Below the pieces are notes generated by a model that searched no databases, had not been told where the DNA came from, and worked only from the letters and a program-made list of their open reading frames with translations. A stretch of 55,719 bases of DNA. It comes from DATGLG01 sp035294245. Its GTDB lineage: Bacteria; Pseudomonadota; Alphaproteobacteria; JACZXZ01. Made by a program: the position numbers and the translations under genes. Below are positions 18,445 through 27,583 of the stretch, in pieces (the stretch's first letter is position 1; each line of letters opens with the position of its first letter). The DNA lies in contig DATGLG010000026.1 in NCBI GenBank assembly GCA_035294245.1, positions 1-55,719 of the forward strand, given 5' to 3'.

Positions 18445-19494
18445 ATGTCCTTTCTCGTTCTTGACCGCCTGACCAAGAGCTATGGCGACACACTCGCCGT
18501 GGACGGGCTCACGCTCGCGGTCGAGAAGGGGGAGTTCGTCTCGCTCCTCGGCCCCTCGGGCTGCGGCAAGACGACGACGCTCCAGATGATCGCCGGCTTC
18601 GTCGAGCCGAGCGGCGGCGGCATCACCCTCGACGGCGGCGATCTCCTGGCCATCCGCCCGAGCCGCCGCGGCCTCGGCATCGTCTTCCAGAGCTATGCCC
18701 TCTTCCCCCATATGACGGCGGCGGAGAACGTCGCCTTCGGCCTCGAGATGCAAGGAGTGCCGCGCGCCGAGCGCGAGCGGCGGGTGTCGGAGACCTTGGC
18801 CCTCGTCGGCCTCGCGGCCCTCGCGGAGCGCTTCCCGCGCAAGATGTCGGGCGGCCAGCAGCAACGCGTGGCCCTGGCGCGCGCCCTCGTCATTCGTCCC
18901 CGCGTCCTCCTTCTCGACGAGCCGCTCTCGAACCTCGATGCCAAGCTGCGAGAGGAGATGCAGGTCGAGCTGCGCCAGATTCAGCGCCGGGTCGGCACCA
19001 CGACGATCCTCGTCACCCACGACCAGGCCGAGGCGATGGCGCTCTCCGACCGCATCGTCATCATGAACAAGGGCCGCGCCGAGCAGATCGCGCGCCCCGA
19101 CGAGGCCTACGGCCGGCCGGCGAGCGCCTTCGTCGCCGGCTTTCTCGGGCGCACCAACCGCCTGACCGGGGCGATCCGCGAGGCGGGGGGAAAGCTCGTC
19201 GTCGCGATTGACGACGCCGATTGGCCGGCCCCGCCGGGGGCGCGGCCCGGCGAGGTCACGGTCTCGGTGCGGCCCGAGCGCATCGCCTTCGCCGCGACGG
19301 GGCTTGCGGGGACCGTGCGCAACCGCGTCTTCCACGGCAGCCATTGGTTGCTCCAGGTCGAGACCGCAGCCGGTATCGTCATCGTCATCCGCCAGAACGA
19401 CGGCGTGGCGCTGCCGCGGGAGGGCGAGCGCGTGTCCCTCGCCTGGCGCGCCGAGGATATGAGTATCGCCGCCGGCGCCGAGGCCGCGCCATGA
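18445..19494 (+). CDS. ABC transporter ATP-binding protein (PotA type)
   Basis: 349 residues. Walker A GPSGCGKTT near 37, Q loop IVFQSYALFPHMT, signature MSGGQQQRVALARAL, Walker B VLLLDEPLSNLDAKLR, and H loop ILVTHDQAEAM. The C-terminal TOBE domain (from about 240) is typical of importers for polyamines, iron and related solutes. ATG at 18445 follows AGGAGGAG at a rather long distance. Its stop overlaps the first permease start (ATGA), so the two are translationally coupled. Confidence 0.95.
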   Translation: MSFLVLDRLTKSYGDTLAVDGLTLAVEKGEFVSLLGPSGCGKTTTLQMIAGFVEPSGGGITLDGGDLLAIRPSRRGLGIVFQSYALFPHMTAAENVAFGLEMQGVPRAERERRVSETLALVGLAALAERFPRKMSGGQQQRVALARALVIRPRVLLLDEPLSNLDAKLREEMQVELRQIQRRVGTTTILVTHDQAEAMALSDRIVIMNKGRAEQIARPDEAYGRPASAFVAGFLGRTNRLTGAIREAGGKLVVAIDDADWPAPPGARPGEVTVSVRPERIAFAATGLAGTVRNRVFHGSHWLLQVETAAGIVIVIRQNDGVALPREGERVSLAWRAEDMSIAAGAEAAP

Positions 19495-20387
19495 CCGTCG
19501 CCGCGACCACGGGCGGCATTGCCGCGCGGCGCGAAAGGCTGCGCTGGACGCCCTATCTCCTGAGCGGGCCGGCGGTCGTCGTGCTGGCCGCACTCCTCAT
19601 CGTGCCCTTGATCGCGACGGCGCTTCTCTCGCTCCACAGCTTCGCCCTCTACAAGGGTATTGAGGACGTCTACAACCTCAAGAACTACGCCGACATCTTC
19701 AGCGACCCCTATTTCTACGGCATCTACGCGCGCACCTTCCGCATCGCGCTCCTGGTCACCTTCTTCTCCATCGTCCTCGGCGCGCCCGAGGCCTATATCC
19801 TCAACCGCATGGGGCGGCCCTGGCGCAACATCTTCCTTCTCGTCGTGCTTGGCCCGCTCTTCATCTCGATCGTCTCGCGCACCTTGGGCTGGGCGCTCCT
19901 CTTCGGCTCGACGGGGCTGATCAACCAGGGCCTCATGGCTCTCGGCCTCATCGAGCAGCCGCTCCAGTTCATGTATAGCGAGACGGGCGTCGTCGTGGCG
20001 CTCACCCATGTTCTGGTACCCTTCATGGTGATCTCGGTCTGGGCCTCGCTCCAGCGCCTCGACCCGCAGGTGGAGAACGCCGCCCTCTCCCTCGGCGCCT
20101 CGCCCCTCACCATTCTCCGCCGCATCATCCTGCCCCAGGTGATGCCCGGCGTGCTCTCGGGGGCCATCATCGTCTTCGCCCTCGCCGCGAGCGCCTTCGC
20201 CACGCCGGCGATCATCGGCGGGCGGCGGCTCCAGGTGGCGGCGACCCTCGCCTATGACGAGTTCCTCAACACGCTGAATTGGCCGCTGGGGGCGGCTATC
20301 GCCGTGCTCCTCCTCGTCGCCAATGTGGCGATCATCGTCGGCTGCAACCGCCTCGTCGAGCGGCGCTACGCCCAGGTGTTCGAATGA
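19491..20387 (+). CDS. ABC transporter permease (PotB type)
   Basis: 298-residue inner-membrane permease with six membrane helices. The first is PYLLSGPAVVVLAALLIVPLI near residue 20, and the EAA loop is ENAALSLGASPLTILRRIILPQVMPG near residue 190-215, which docks to the ATPase. The start overlaps the ATPase stop by four bases. The last codons (VFE-stop) are partly repeated just downstream at 20392-20403. Substrate is expected to be the same amine-like compound bound by the 16982 protein. Confidence 0.93.
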   Translation: MTVAATTGGIAARRERLRWTPYLLSGPAVVVLAALLIVPLIATALLSLHSFALYKGIEDVYNLKNYADIFSDPYFYGIYARTFRIALLVTFFSIVLGAPEAYILNRMGRPWRNIFLLVVLGPLFISIVSRTLGWALLFGSTGLINQGLMALGLIEQPLQFMYSETGVVVALTHVLVPFMVISVWASLQRLDPQVENAALSLGASPLTILRRIILPQVMPGVLSGAIIVFALAASAFATPAIIGGRRLQVAATLAYDEFLNTLNWPLGAAIAVLLLVANVAIIVGCNRLVERRYAQVFE

Positions 20388-20412
20388 AAGATGTTCGAGT
20401 GAAGGCGCTGCC

Positions 20413-21213
20413 ATGAGCCGCAACGGACCCGCAGCCCTGCTCTTCCACGCGCTCTTCATCGCCTTCATCCTGGCGCCGATCGTCATCGTCTGCGCGGTGG
20501 CCTTCACCTCGAAGGGCTATCTCTCGCTGCCGACCGACGGCCTGTCGCTGCGCTGGTTCCGCGCCATCGCCACCAACCAGGATTTCGTGAGCGCGTTCTG
20601 GGCGAGCCTCTGGCTCGGCACGCTCTCGGCGACCATCGCCGTCGCCCTCTCGGTGCCGTCGGCGCTCGCCATCGCGCGCTACCGTTTTCCCGGGCGCGAG
20701 GCCATCGCGACACTCTTCCAGGCGCCGCTCATGATCCCGCCGGCGGTGCTCGGCATCGCCTTCCTGCGCTTCTTCACCCAGACCGGGATCAGCGGCACCT
20801 TCATCGGCCTGGTGCTGAGCCATGTCATCATCATCATGCCCTACGCCCTGCGCCTCGTGCTCTCCGCCTCGACGGGGATCGATCCGCAGATCGAGAACGC
20901 GGCGGTCTCCCTCGGCGCCTCTTGGCTCTCGACCTTCCGCCGCGTCACCCTGCCGATGATCGTGCCGGGCGTGGTGAGCGGCTGGGTGCTCGCCTTCATC
21001 ACCAGCTTCGACGAGGTGACGATGACCGTGTTCATCGCCTCGCCGCGCACAACGACGCTGCCGGTGCGGCTCTTCCTCTATATCCAGGACAATATCGATC
21101 CCCTCGTCGCCGCGGTCTCCGCCGGGCTCATCGGCCTGACCGTGGTGGCGATGATCCTCCTCGACCGGCTCTACGGCCTCGACCGGCTCCTCGTCGGCCG
21201 CGGCAACAACTGA
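20413..21213 (+). CDS. ABC transporter permease (PotC type)
   Basis: 266 residues, second membrane subunit. N-terminal helix ALLFHALFIAFILAPIVIVCA, five more helices, and EAA loop ENAAVSLGASWLSTFRRVTLPMIVPG. ATG at 20413 has GAAGG ten bases before it. Separated by 25 bases from the preceding permease and 10 from the following oxidoreductase, consistent with one transcript that combines uptake with oxidation. Confidence 0.93.
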   Translation: MSRNGPAALLFHALFIAFILAPIVIVCAVAFTSKGYLSLPTDGLSLRWFRAIATNQDFVSAFWASLWLGTLSATIAVALSVPSALAIARYRFPGREAIATLFQAPLMIPPAVLGIAFLRFFTQTGISGTFIGLVLSHVIIIMPYALRLVLSASTGIDPQIENAAVSLGASWLSTFRRVTLPMIVPGVVSGWVLAFITSFDEVTMTVFIASPRTTTLPVRLFLYIQDNIDPLVAAVSAGLIGLTVVAMILLDRLYGLDRLLVGRGNN

Positions 21214-21223
21214 GAGAACGATC

Positions 21224-22354
21224 ATGGCGCGGCAGCAGGCTGGTGATTACGACGTCGCGGTGGTGGGGGGCGGGCTCGTCGGCTCCGCCATCGCCTGGGG
21301 CCTTGCGAGCATCGGCCAGAGGGTCGTGGTACTCGACGAGGGCGACGTCGCCTATCGCGCCTCGCGCGGCAACTTCGCCCTCGTCTGGGTGCAGAGCAAG
21401 GGCCTTGGCATGCCGCGCTACGCCGCCTGGACCAAGCGCTCCTCCGATGGCTGGGCCGGCTTTGCGGCTCGGCTCAAGGAGGAGACGGGCCTCGACGTCG
21501 CCTTCGAGCGCCCGGGCGGCTTCCAGCTCGTGCTCTCCGCGGCCGAGATGGACTCCCGCATCGCCATGCTCAAGCGGCTCCACAACCAGCCCGACATGGT
21601 GCCCTATCCCTACGAGATCCTCGACCACACCGGCGTTGCCAAGATGCTGCCGGAGATCGGTCCCGATGTGGTGGGCGGCAGCTATTGCCCCCTCGACGGC
21701 CATTGCAACTCCCTGCGCCTCTTCCGCGCCCTTCACATCGGCATGAGCCGCCGCGGCGCCACCTATCTGCCGCTTCATGCCGCCGAGCAGATCGTGCATG
21801 AGGCGGGCGGCTTCACCTTGGCGGCGCGCGGTGCGACATTGCGCGCGGGCAAGGTCGTGCTCGCCGCCGGCAACGGCAATGCGCGGCTGGCCCCCATGGT
21901 TGGGCTCAAGGCGCCGGTGCGGCCCCAGCGCGGGCAGATCGTCGTCACCGAGCGCGTGCGGCCCTTCCTGCGCTACCCCGTCTCGACGGTGCGCCAGACC
22001 GACGAGGGCAGCCTCCTCATCGGCGATTCCGTCGAGGAGGCCGGCTTCGACGACACCGTCGGGCTCGGTGTCGCCTCGGTGATGGCGGCGCGCGCGGTGC
22101 GCATGTTTCCGCTGATCCGCCGCCTCAACGTCGTGCGCAGCTGGGCGGCGCTGCGCGTCATGACCCAGGACGGCTTTCCCATCTACGAGCAGTCGGCGCG
22201 CTGCCCCGGCGCCTTCATCGCCACCTGCCATAGCGGCGTGACGCTCGCCGCCAATCACGCGCTGGTGCTGGCGCCGATGATCGCCGCCGGCCGCCTGCCG
22301 CCCGAGTTCGACGTCTTCAGTGCCCGGAGGTTCGATGTTCCAGCGGCTGCCTGA
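21224..22354 (+). CDS. FAD oxidoreductase, beta-type subunit (OoxB/HcnC/LhpB-like)
   Basis: 376-residue DAO-fold flavoprotein. Rossmann motif DVAVVGGGLVGSAIAWGLASIG at residue 9-30; C-terminal FAD segment GAFIATCHSGVTLAANHALVLAP. With the next two genes it makes the three-subunit layout known from opine oxidases, D-hydroxyproline dehydrogenase and hydrogen cyanide synthase: this subunit would carry substrate oxidation. ATG at 21224 follows GAGAACGATC. The coding end overlaps the ferredoxin-like gene by 20 bases. Confidence 0.88.
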   Translation: MARQQAGDYDVAVVGGGLVGSAIAWGLASIGQRVVVLDEGDVAYRASRGNFALVWVQSKGLGMPRYAAWTKRSSDGWAGFAARLKEETGLDVAFERPGGFQLVLSAAEMDSRIAMLKRLHNQPDMVPYPYEILDHTGVAKMLPEIGPDVVGGSYCPLDGHCNSLRLFRALHIGMSRRGATYLPLHAAEQIVHEAGGFTLAARGATLRAGKVVLAAGNGNARLAPMVGLKAPVRPQRGQIVVTERVRPFLRYPVSTVRQTDEGSLLIGDSVEEAGFDDTVGLGVASVMAARAVRMFPLIRRLNVVRSWAALRVMTQDGFPIYEQSARCPGAFIATCHSGVTLAANHALVLAPMIAAGRLPPEFDVFSARRFDVPAAA

Positions 22355-22631
22355 TCCCCAAGCCAAGACCGTGACGCTCTCGATCGACGGCCGGCCCGCC
22401 GCCGCCGCGTCCGGCGACAGCGTCGCCGCGGCCCTCCTCGCCGCCGGGCTCGCGCAATGCCGAACCACGCCCGTCTCGGGGGCGCCGCGCGCGCCCTATT
22501 GCATGATGGGCGTCTGCTTCGACTGCCTCGTCACCATCGACGGTGTGGGCAACCGCCAGGCCTGCCTCGTGCGCGTGCGCGAGGGCATGCGCGTCGAGAC
22601 CCAGCAGGGCAAGCGGGAGGCCGGCCGATGA
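22335..22631 (+). CDS. 2Fe-2S ferredoxin-like small subunit (HcnA/LhpF-like)
   Basis: 98 residues with one plant-type 2Fe-2S motif: Cys56-X4-Cys61-X2-Cys64-X12-Cys77 (CMMGVCFDC, then RQAC). An extra Cys42 lies outside the motif. ATG at 22335 is preceded by CGGAGGTTCG, a strong site inside the end of the upstream gene. It overlaps the following gene by the bases ATGA. Its role would be electron transfer between the two flavin subunits. Confidence 0.9.
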   Translation: MFQRLPDPQAKTVTLSIDGRPAAAASGDSVAAALLAAGLAQCRTTPVSGAPRAPYCMMGVCFDCLVTIDGVGNRQACLVRVREGMRVETQQGKREAGR

Positions 22632-24055
22632 GCGCCGCGAGCGAGCTTCGCGAGAGCTATGATCTCGCGGTCATCGGTGCCGGTCCCGCCGGCCTCGCGG
22701 CGGCAGCGCGCGCGGCGGGCCTCGGCGTCGCTACGGTGCTCTTCGACGAGCAGCCGGCCCCCGGCGGCCAGATCTATCGCGGCGTCACCGAGACGCCTTT
22801 GCGCGAGCGCGCGGTGCTCGGCGCCGATTACTGGCACGGCGCCGATCTCGTGGCGCCGCTCCGCGCCAGCGGTGCCGACTACGTCGCGGGAGCCGCGGTG
22901 TGGAGCGTCTCGCGTGAGGGCGAGATCGGCGTCTCGATCGCCGGTGCGGCGCGGCTGATCCGCGCCCGGCGGGTGATCCTGGCGACGGGCGCTCTCGAGC
23001 GGCCCTTTCCCATTCCCGGCTGGACGCTGCCCGGCGTGATGACGGCGGGGGCCGCGCAGATCCTGCTCAAATCCTCGGGCCTCGTCGCCCAGGGCGCGGT
23101 CGTGCTTGCCGGGACCGGCCCGCTCCTCTGGCTGCTCGCCGCGCAATATCGCCGTGCCGGGGCCAGGATCGCGGCCATGCTCGATACGACGCCGCCCGAG
23201 AACCGGCGCGCGGCGCTGCCCCATCTGCCCGCCTTCCTCGCCTCGCCCTATTTCCGCAAGGGGCTCGCCTTGCTGCGCGAGGTCAAGGGCAGCCTGCGCA
23301 TCATCCGCGACGTGGGCGCGATCGCGGCCCGCGGTGACGGGCGACTGCGCGAGGTCGTCTATCGCTCGGGCGACGGTGCCGAGGAGCGCTTGCCGGCGGA
23401 TACGCTGCTGCTGCATCAGGGCGTCGCCCCCAATCTCAACCTCGCCAACTCGATCGGCTGCAAGCAGGAGTGGGACGCGACGCAGCTCTGCTTCGCCCCC
23501 GTGGTCGACGAATGGGGGGCGAGCAGCGTCGATCTTGTCGCCATCGCCGGCGACGGCGCCGGCATCGCCGGGGCCCAGGCGGCCGAGGAGCGCGGGCGTC
23601 TCGCCGCCCTCGACGCCGCCTGCCGCCTGGGGCGCATCGACAAGGCGCGGCGCGATCGCGAGGCCGCACCCCATCGCACCGCGCTCCGCCGTGCCGAGCG
23701 GGGCCGCGCTTTTCTCGATCTCCTCTATCGTCCGCGCCGCAGCCATCGCATCCCCGCGGGCGACACCATCGTCTGCCGCTGCGAGGAGGTGACGGCGCAG
23801 CAGATCACCGAAACGGTGGCCCTCGGCTGCACCGGGCCAAACCAGATGAAGTCCTTCCTCCGCTGCGGCATGGGGCCGTGCCAGGGCCGCCTCTGCGGCC
23901 TCACGGTGACCGAGCTGATCGCCGCCGCGCGCGGCGTCTCGCCGGCGGAGGTCGGCTATTACCGCCTGCGCCCGCCGGTCAAGCCCATCACCCTCGAGGA
24001 GCTTGCCGGGCTGCCCCAGAGCGACGCCGCCCTCAGGGCGGTGGTGCGGAGCTGA
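22628..24055 (+). CDS. NAD(P)/FAD oxidoreductase, alpha-type subunit (OoxA/HcnB/LhpE-like)
   Basis: 475 residues. Pyridine-nucleotide-disulfide-reductase-like fold with FAD motif DLAVIGAGPAGLAAAARAAGLG at residue 11 and inner motif RRVILATGALERPFPIPGW. The C-terminal segment CRCEEVT...RCGMGPCQGRLCG near 380-430 is a BFD-like 2Fe-2S site with four cysteines. Start overlaps the ferredoxin gene (ATGA). This is the large subunit of the same trimeric dehydrogenase. Opines, D-hydroxyproline or similar secondary amines are candidate substrates; cyanide synthesis is unlikely beside an importer. Confidence 0.88.
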   Translation: MSAASELRESYDLAVIGAGPAGLAAAARAAGLGVATVLFDEQPAPGGQIYRGVTETPLRERAVLGADYWHGADLVAPLRASGADYVAGAAVWSVSREGEIGVSIAGAARLIRARRVILATGALERPFPIPGWTLPGVMTAGAAQILLKSSGLVAQGAVVLAGTGPLLWLLAAQYRRAGARIAAMLDTTPPENRRAALPHLPAFLASPYFRKGLALLREVKGSLRIIRDVGAIAARGDGRLREVVYRSGDGAEERLPADTLLLHQGVAPNLNLANSIGCKQEWDATQLCFAPVVDEWGASSVDLVAIAGDGAGIAGAQAAEERGRLAALDAACRLGRIDKARRDREAAPHRTALRRAERGRAFLDLLYRPRRSHRIPAGDTIVCRCEEVTAQQITETVALGCTGPNQMKSFLRCGMGPCQGRLCGLTVTELIAAARGVSPAEVGYYRLRPPVKPITLEELAGLPQSDAALRAVVRS

Positions 24056-24066
24056 GCCGGCTAACC

Positions 24067-25188
24067 ATGGCAGCGCCCGACGTCATCGTCATCGGCGGCG
24101 GCCTCCATGGCTGCTCGGCCGCGCTGCATCTCGCGCTGCGCGGCGCGCGGGTGACGGTGATCGAGAAGGACCACGTCGGCCGCCACGCCTCGGGGGTGAA
24201 TGCGGGGGGTGTGCGCCGCCTCGGCCGCGACCCAGCCGAGATTCCCCTCTCGCTCGCCTCCCTCGAGCTGTGGTACCGCATCCGCGATCTCGTCGACGAC
24301 GATTGCGGCTTCGAGCATCACGGCCAGGTCAAGGTCGCGGAGAGCGAGGCCGAGCTCGCCGGCTTGCGCGCGCGCGTCGATGCGGTGCGCGCGCTCGGCT
24401 TCAGTCACGAGGAGCTGATCGGCCGCGACGAGCTGCGCGCCCTCGTTCCCGCCATCGCCGAGCATTGCGTGGGTGCCATCGTCTCGCGCGCCGACGGCGC
24501 CGCCAATCCCTACCGCACCACGCTCGCCTTCAAGCGCAAGGCCGCGAGCCTTGGCGTGCGCTTCGAGGAGGGCATGCGCGTGACCGGACTCGCCCGCAAC
24601 GGCAAGGCCTGGCGCGTGGAGACGGCGCGCGACGGCGCGCGCGAGGCCGCCGTCGTCGTCAACTGCGCCGGCGCCTGGGCCGACCGCATCGCGGCCCTCC
24701 TCGGCGAGCCGGTGCCCCTCGAGACCTGGGCGCTCATGCTGATGATCAGCGCGCGCATGCCGCATTTCCTCGATCCGGTGGTGGGGGCGGCGGGGCGGCC
24801 GCTCTCCTTCAAGCAGTTCGCCAACGGCACGGTGCTGATCGGCGGCGGGCACAAGGGCCGGCCCGACCGCGACACCAATTGGACCGATCTCGATTTCGCC
24901 GGCCTCGCCAAGAGCGCGCGGACGGTGTGGGACCTCTTCCCCGTCATGCGCGGGGCCCAGATCGTGCGCGCCTGGGCGGGGATCGAAGGGCGCCTCCCCG
25001 ACGACATTCCGGTGATCGGGCCGAGCTCGACGGCGGAGGGGGTCTTCCACGCCTTCGCCTTCGCCGGCCACGGCTTCCAGCTCGGTCCCATCGTCGGCAA
25101 CATCATCGCCGAGCTGGTGACGACGGGCCGCACCAATCTTCCCATCGCGCCCTTCCGCATCGAGCGCTTCAGGACGCCTGCGCCTTGA
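24067..25188 (+). CDS. FAD-dependent amino-acid oxidase (glycine/D-amino-acid oxidase family)
   Basis: 373-residue DAO protein. FAD motif DVIVIGGGLHGCSAALHLALRG at residue 5 and RHASGVNAGGVRR near 43 (AS-N-GG consensus). VNCAGAWADRIAALLG lies near 200, and the C-terminal FAD motif is AFAGHGFQLGPIVGNIIAEL. It begins 11 bases after the large-subunit gene and ends the operon. A second flavin oxidase of the same general class beside a trimeric dehydrogenase suggests two successive oxidations or two related substrates. That order is inference. Confidence 0.88.
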   Translation: MAAPDVIVIGGGLHGCSAALHLALRGARVTVIEKDHVGRHASGVNAGGVRRLGRDPAEIPLSLASLELWYRIRDLVDDDCGFEHHGQVKVAESEAELAGLRARVDAVRALGFSHEELIGRDELRALVPAIAEHCVGAIVSRADGAANPYRTTLAFKRKAASLGVRFEEGMRVTGLARNGKAWRVETARDGAREAAVVVNCAGAWADRIAALLGEPVPLETWALMLMISARMPHFLDPVVGAAGRPLSFKQFANGTVLIGGGHKGRPDRDTNWTDLDFAGLAKSARTVWDLFPVMRGAQIVRAWAGIEGRLPDDIPVIGPSSTAEGVFHAFAFAGHGFQLGPIVGNIIAELVTTGRTNLPIAPFRIERFRTPAP

Positions 25189-25197
25189 GACGCCGGC

Positions 25198-25623
25198 TCA
25201 GAATCGCCGTCCGAAGGTGAGGGCGTAGATGGCGATGAGCAGCCAGCCGGCGAGCATGGCGATGCCGCCGATCGGGGTCGCATAGGCGAAGGCGCGCAGC
25301 CCGGTGAAGGCGAGGCCGTAGAGGCTTCCGGAGAAGAGCAGGATGCCGAGGGCGAAGGCTGCGGCGGCCGGCGTGAGGAAGCGCCCCGGCCGCACCGCCA
25401 TCAGAATGCCGACGCCGAGGAGGGCGATGCTGTGCCAGGCCTGGTACTGCACGCCCGTATGCACCCATTCGAGCGCTTGGGGGCTCAGGACCTGCCGCGC
25501 CCCATGGGCCGACCAGGCCCCGAGCCCGATGGCGGCGAGGCCGGAAAGGCCGGCGAAGGCGAGCGTCGCGCGCAGGATGCCGTCGCGGGAGAGCCAAGCG
25601 GGCGGTTCGTCGGAGCTCGTCAT
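25198..25623 (-). CDS. DUF423 family membrane protein
   Basis: 141 residues (ATG 25623; a GTG lies one codon earlier). DUF423 features: LGAWSAHGARQVLSPQALEWVHTGVQYQAWHSIALL, then LGILLFSGSLYGLAFTGLRAF and ATPIGGIAMLAGWLLIAIYAL. Four membrane helices. Function of the family is unknown. It converges on the oxidase gene with only 9 bases between the two stops. Confidence 0.9.
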   Translation of the reverse strand: MTSSDEPPAWLSRDGILRATLAFAGLSGLAAIGLGAWSAHGARQVLSPQALEWVHTGVQYQAWHSIALLGVGILMAVRPGRFLTPAAAAFALGILLFSGSLYGLAFTGLRAFAYATPIGGIAMLAGWLLIAIYALTFGRRF

Positions 25624-25673
25624 CACCGGCTGGATATAGACGATCGCGGGCCGAGCGTCACCCGTGGCGGCGG

Positions 25674-27425
25674 TCAGCCCGTCGGTGCGGCGGCAAGCGC
25701 CGGGCGCGGCAGCTCGACGAGCTGTGCCAGGCGGCCCTCGCGCCTGAGCGCCAGGTGGCGCTCGTGGAAGCGCTCGAGGGTGGTGCGATGGCCGATGCTG
25801 ACGATCGTCGTCGCGGGCAGGCGCTCGCGCAGCAGGCGATAGAGCGACGCCTCGGTCGCCTCGTCGAGTGCCGAGGTCGCCTCGTCGAGGAAGAGCCAGT
25901 CGGGACGGATGAGGAGCGCGCGGGCGACGGCGAGGCGCTGCTGCTCGCCGGGCGAGAGCTGCTGCGACCAGTTCTGCTCCTCGTCGAGGCGGTCGCCGAG
26001 GCCGGCAAGGCCGACGAGCTCCAAGGCGGCGCGCAGGGCCTCGTCGGGAAAGGGGGGCTCGGGATAGCTCGCCACACGGCGCAGGCTGCCGAGGGGAAGA
26101 TAGGGCTTCTGGGGCAGGAAGAGGGCGCGGGCGCCCTGCGGGATGCGCACGGCGCCGCGGCCGAAGGGCCAGATGCCGGCGAGCGCGCGGAAGATGGTGC
26201 TCTTGCCGCTGCCCGAGGGCCCGGTCAGAAGCGCCGCCTCGCCGGGGGCCAGGGCGAGATCGGTCTCGGCGACGAGGGGCTCGCCCTCGGGCAAGGCGAG
26301 GGCGAGCTTCTCCAGGGCGACGTCCGCGCCCGGCGAGGTGCCGCGCGCGATCATGGTGTCACCGGCCGGCGCATGCGCCGCGGCCATCGCCGCCTCGAAG
26401 CCGGTCAAGCGCTCGACGGTGGCGCGCCATTGGGCGAGCGCCGTATACGCGTCGACGAACCAGCTCAGCGCAGTCTGCACATGGCCGAAGGCGGAGGCGA
26501 TCTGCACCAGCGAGCCGAGCTCGATGGTCCCCGCGAAGTAGCGCGGTGCCGCGACGAGATAGGGGAAGATGACCGCGGCCTGGCCGTAGGAATAGGTGAA
26601 CCAGCCGAGCGCCTTCTGCCGCTTCATGATGCCCCACCAGTTGCGGACGACGAAGCTGAAGCGGTGCCGCAGCACCTGCTCCTCGCCGGCCTCGCCGCCA
26701 TAGAGGGCGACCCCCTCGGCGTTCTCGCGGAAACGCACCAGGCCGAAGCGGAAATCCGCCTCAAAGCGCTGCTGGTCGTAATTGAGGCGCACCAGGGGAC
26801 GGCCGATGAGATGGGTGAGCCAGGTGCCGAAAATGGCGTAGATGAGGGCGGCCCACACCATGTAGCCGGGCACCGTGAGGGCCATGCCGTCGAGCGACAG
26901 GGTGATCGCCCCCGAGATGGTCCAGAGGATGGCGACGAAGGAGACGAGCGTCACCACCGCATTGATGAAGCCGAGGGTGAGCTGGAGCGTCTGGGCGACG
27001 AAGCCGTTGATGTCCTCGGAGATGCGCTGGTCCGGGTTGTCGGTGCCGCGGTCGCGGAGCTGCATGCGGTAATAGGTCTGCTCGCCGAGCCAGTCCCTGA
27101 GATAGCGGCCGGTCAGCCATTCGCGCCAGCGGATCTGCAGCATCTGACGCAGATAGAGCTGGTAGACGCCGATGACGATGTAGATTCCGGCGAGGATCGA
27201 GAAGCGCAGGATGAGGTGCCAGAAGGCGGGCGCGTCGTGGTTCTGCAGGCTGTTGTAGAAGAGCCGGTACCATTGGTTGATCTGCACGTTGATGTAGACC
27301 ATGCCGAGATTCATCGCGAGGATGACGGCGAGAAGCCCGCGCCCGGCCCAGCGGTCCTCCGAGAACCAATAGGGGCGCGTGAGGGTCCAAAGATCGCGCA
27401 GGAATGCGCCCGAGATCTTCAGCAT
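25674..27425 (-). CDS. SbmA/BacA- and YddA-like ABC transporter, membrane domain fused to ATPase
   Basis: 583 residues. Membrane domain 1-330 of the SbmA_BacA type (RPYWFSEDRWAGRGLLAVIL; QINQWYRLFYNSLQNHD; WREWLTGRYLRDWL). ATPase domain after about 360 with Walker A GPSGSGKST, signature LSPGEQQRLAVARAL, Walker B LFLDEATSALD and H loop SIGHRTT. Relatives include YddA, ABCD-like transporters and B12/peptide importers; this form with its own ATPase is common in alphaproteobacteria. ATG 27425 has AGGA seven bases upstream. Substrate unknown. Confidence 0.92.
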   Translation of the reverse strand: MLKISGAFLRDLWTLTRPYWFSEDRWAGRGLLAVILAMNLGMVYINVQINQWYRLFYNSLQNHDAPAFWHLILRFSILAGIYIVIGVYQLYLRQMLQIRWREWLTGRYLRDWLGEQTYYRMQLRDRGTDNPDQRISEDINGFVAQTLQLTLGFINAVVTLVSFVAILWTISGAITLSLDGMALTVPGYMVWAALIYAIFGTWLTHLIGRPLVRLNYDQQRFEADFRFGLVRFRENAEGVALYGGEAGEEQVLRHRFSFVVRNWWGIMKRQKALGWFTYSYGQAAVIFPYLVAAPRYFAGTIELGSLVQIASAFGHVQTALSWFVDAYTALAQWRATVERLTGFEAAMAAAHAPAGDTMIARGTSPGADVALEKLALALPEGEPLVAETDLALAPGEAALLTGPSGSGKSTIFRALAGIWPFGRGAVRIPQGARALFLPQKPYLPLGSLRRVASYPEPPFPDEALRAALELVGLAGLGDRLDEEQNWSQQLSPGEQQRLAVARALLIRPDWLFLDEATSALDEATEASLYRLLRERLPATTIVSIGHRTTLERFHERHLALRREGRLAQLVELPRPALAAAPTG

Positions 27426-27583
27426 GGCTGTCCTTTACTCCGTGCGGCGGTCGCGGGGCCTAGGCGTAGCGGTTTGCGTCCGCCCCGTCCACGGCTCCGT
27501 GCGCGATAGAAGGCGGAAGTTGCGGCAAGAATAGGGCGCGCGGATTGCGGCGGGATGAAGAGGCTGTCATCTCGCGAGATGTG

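Noticed and set aside
22335..24055. Hydrogen cyanide synthase HcnABC
   Set aside because: Subunit layout is alike, but linkage to an amine importer and a second amino-acid oxidase fits opine/hydroxyproline-type catabolism better.
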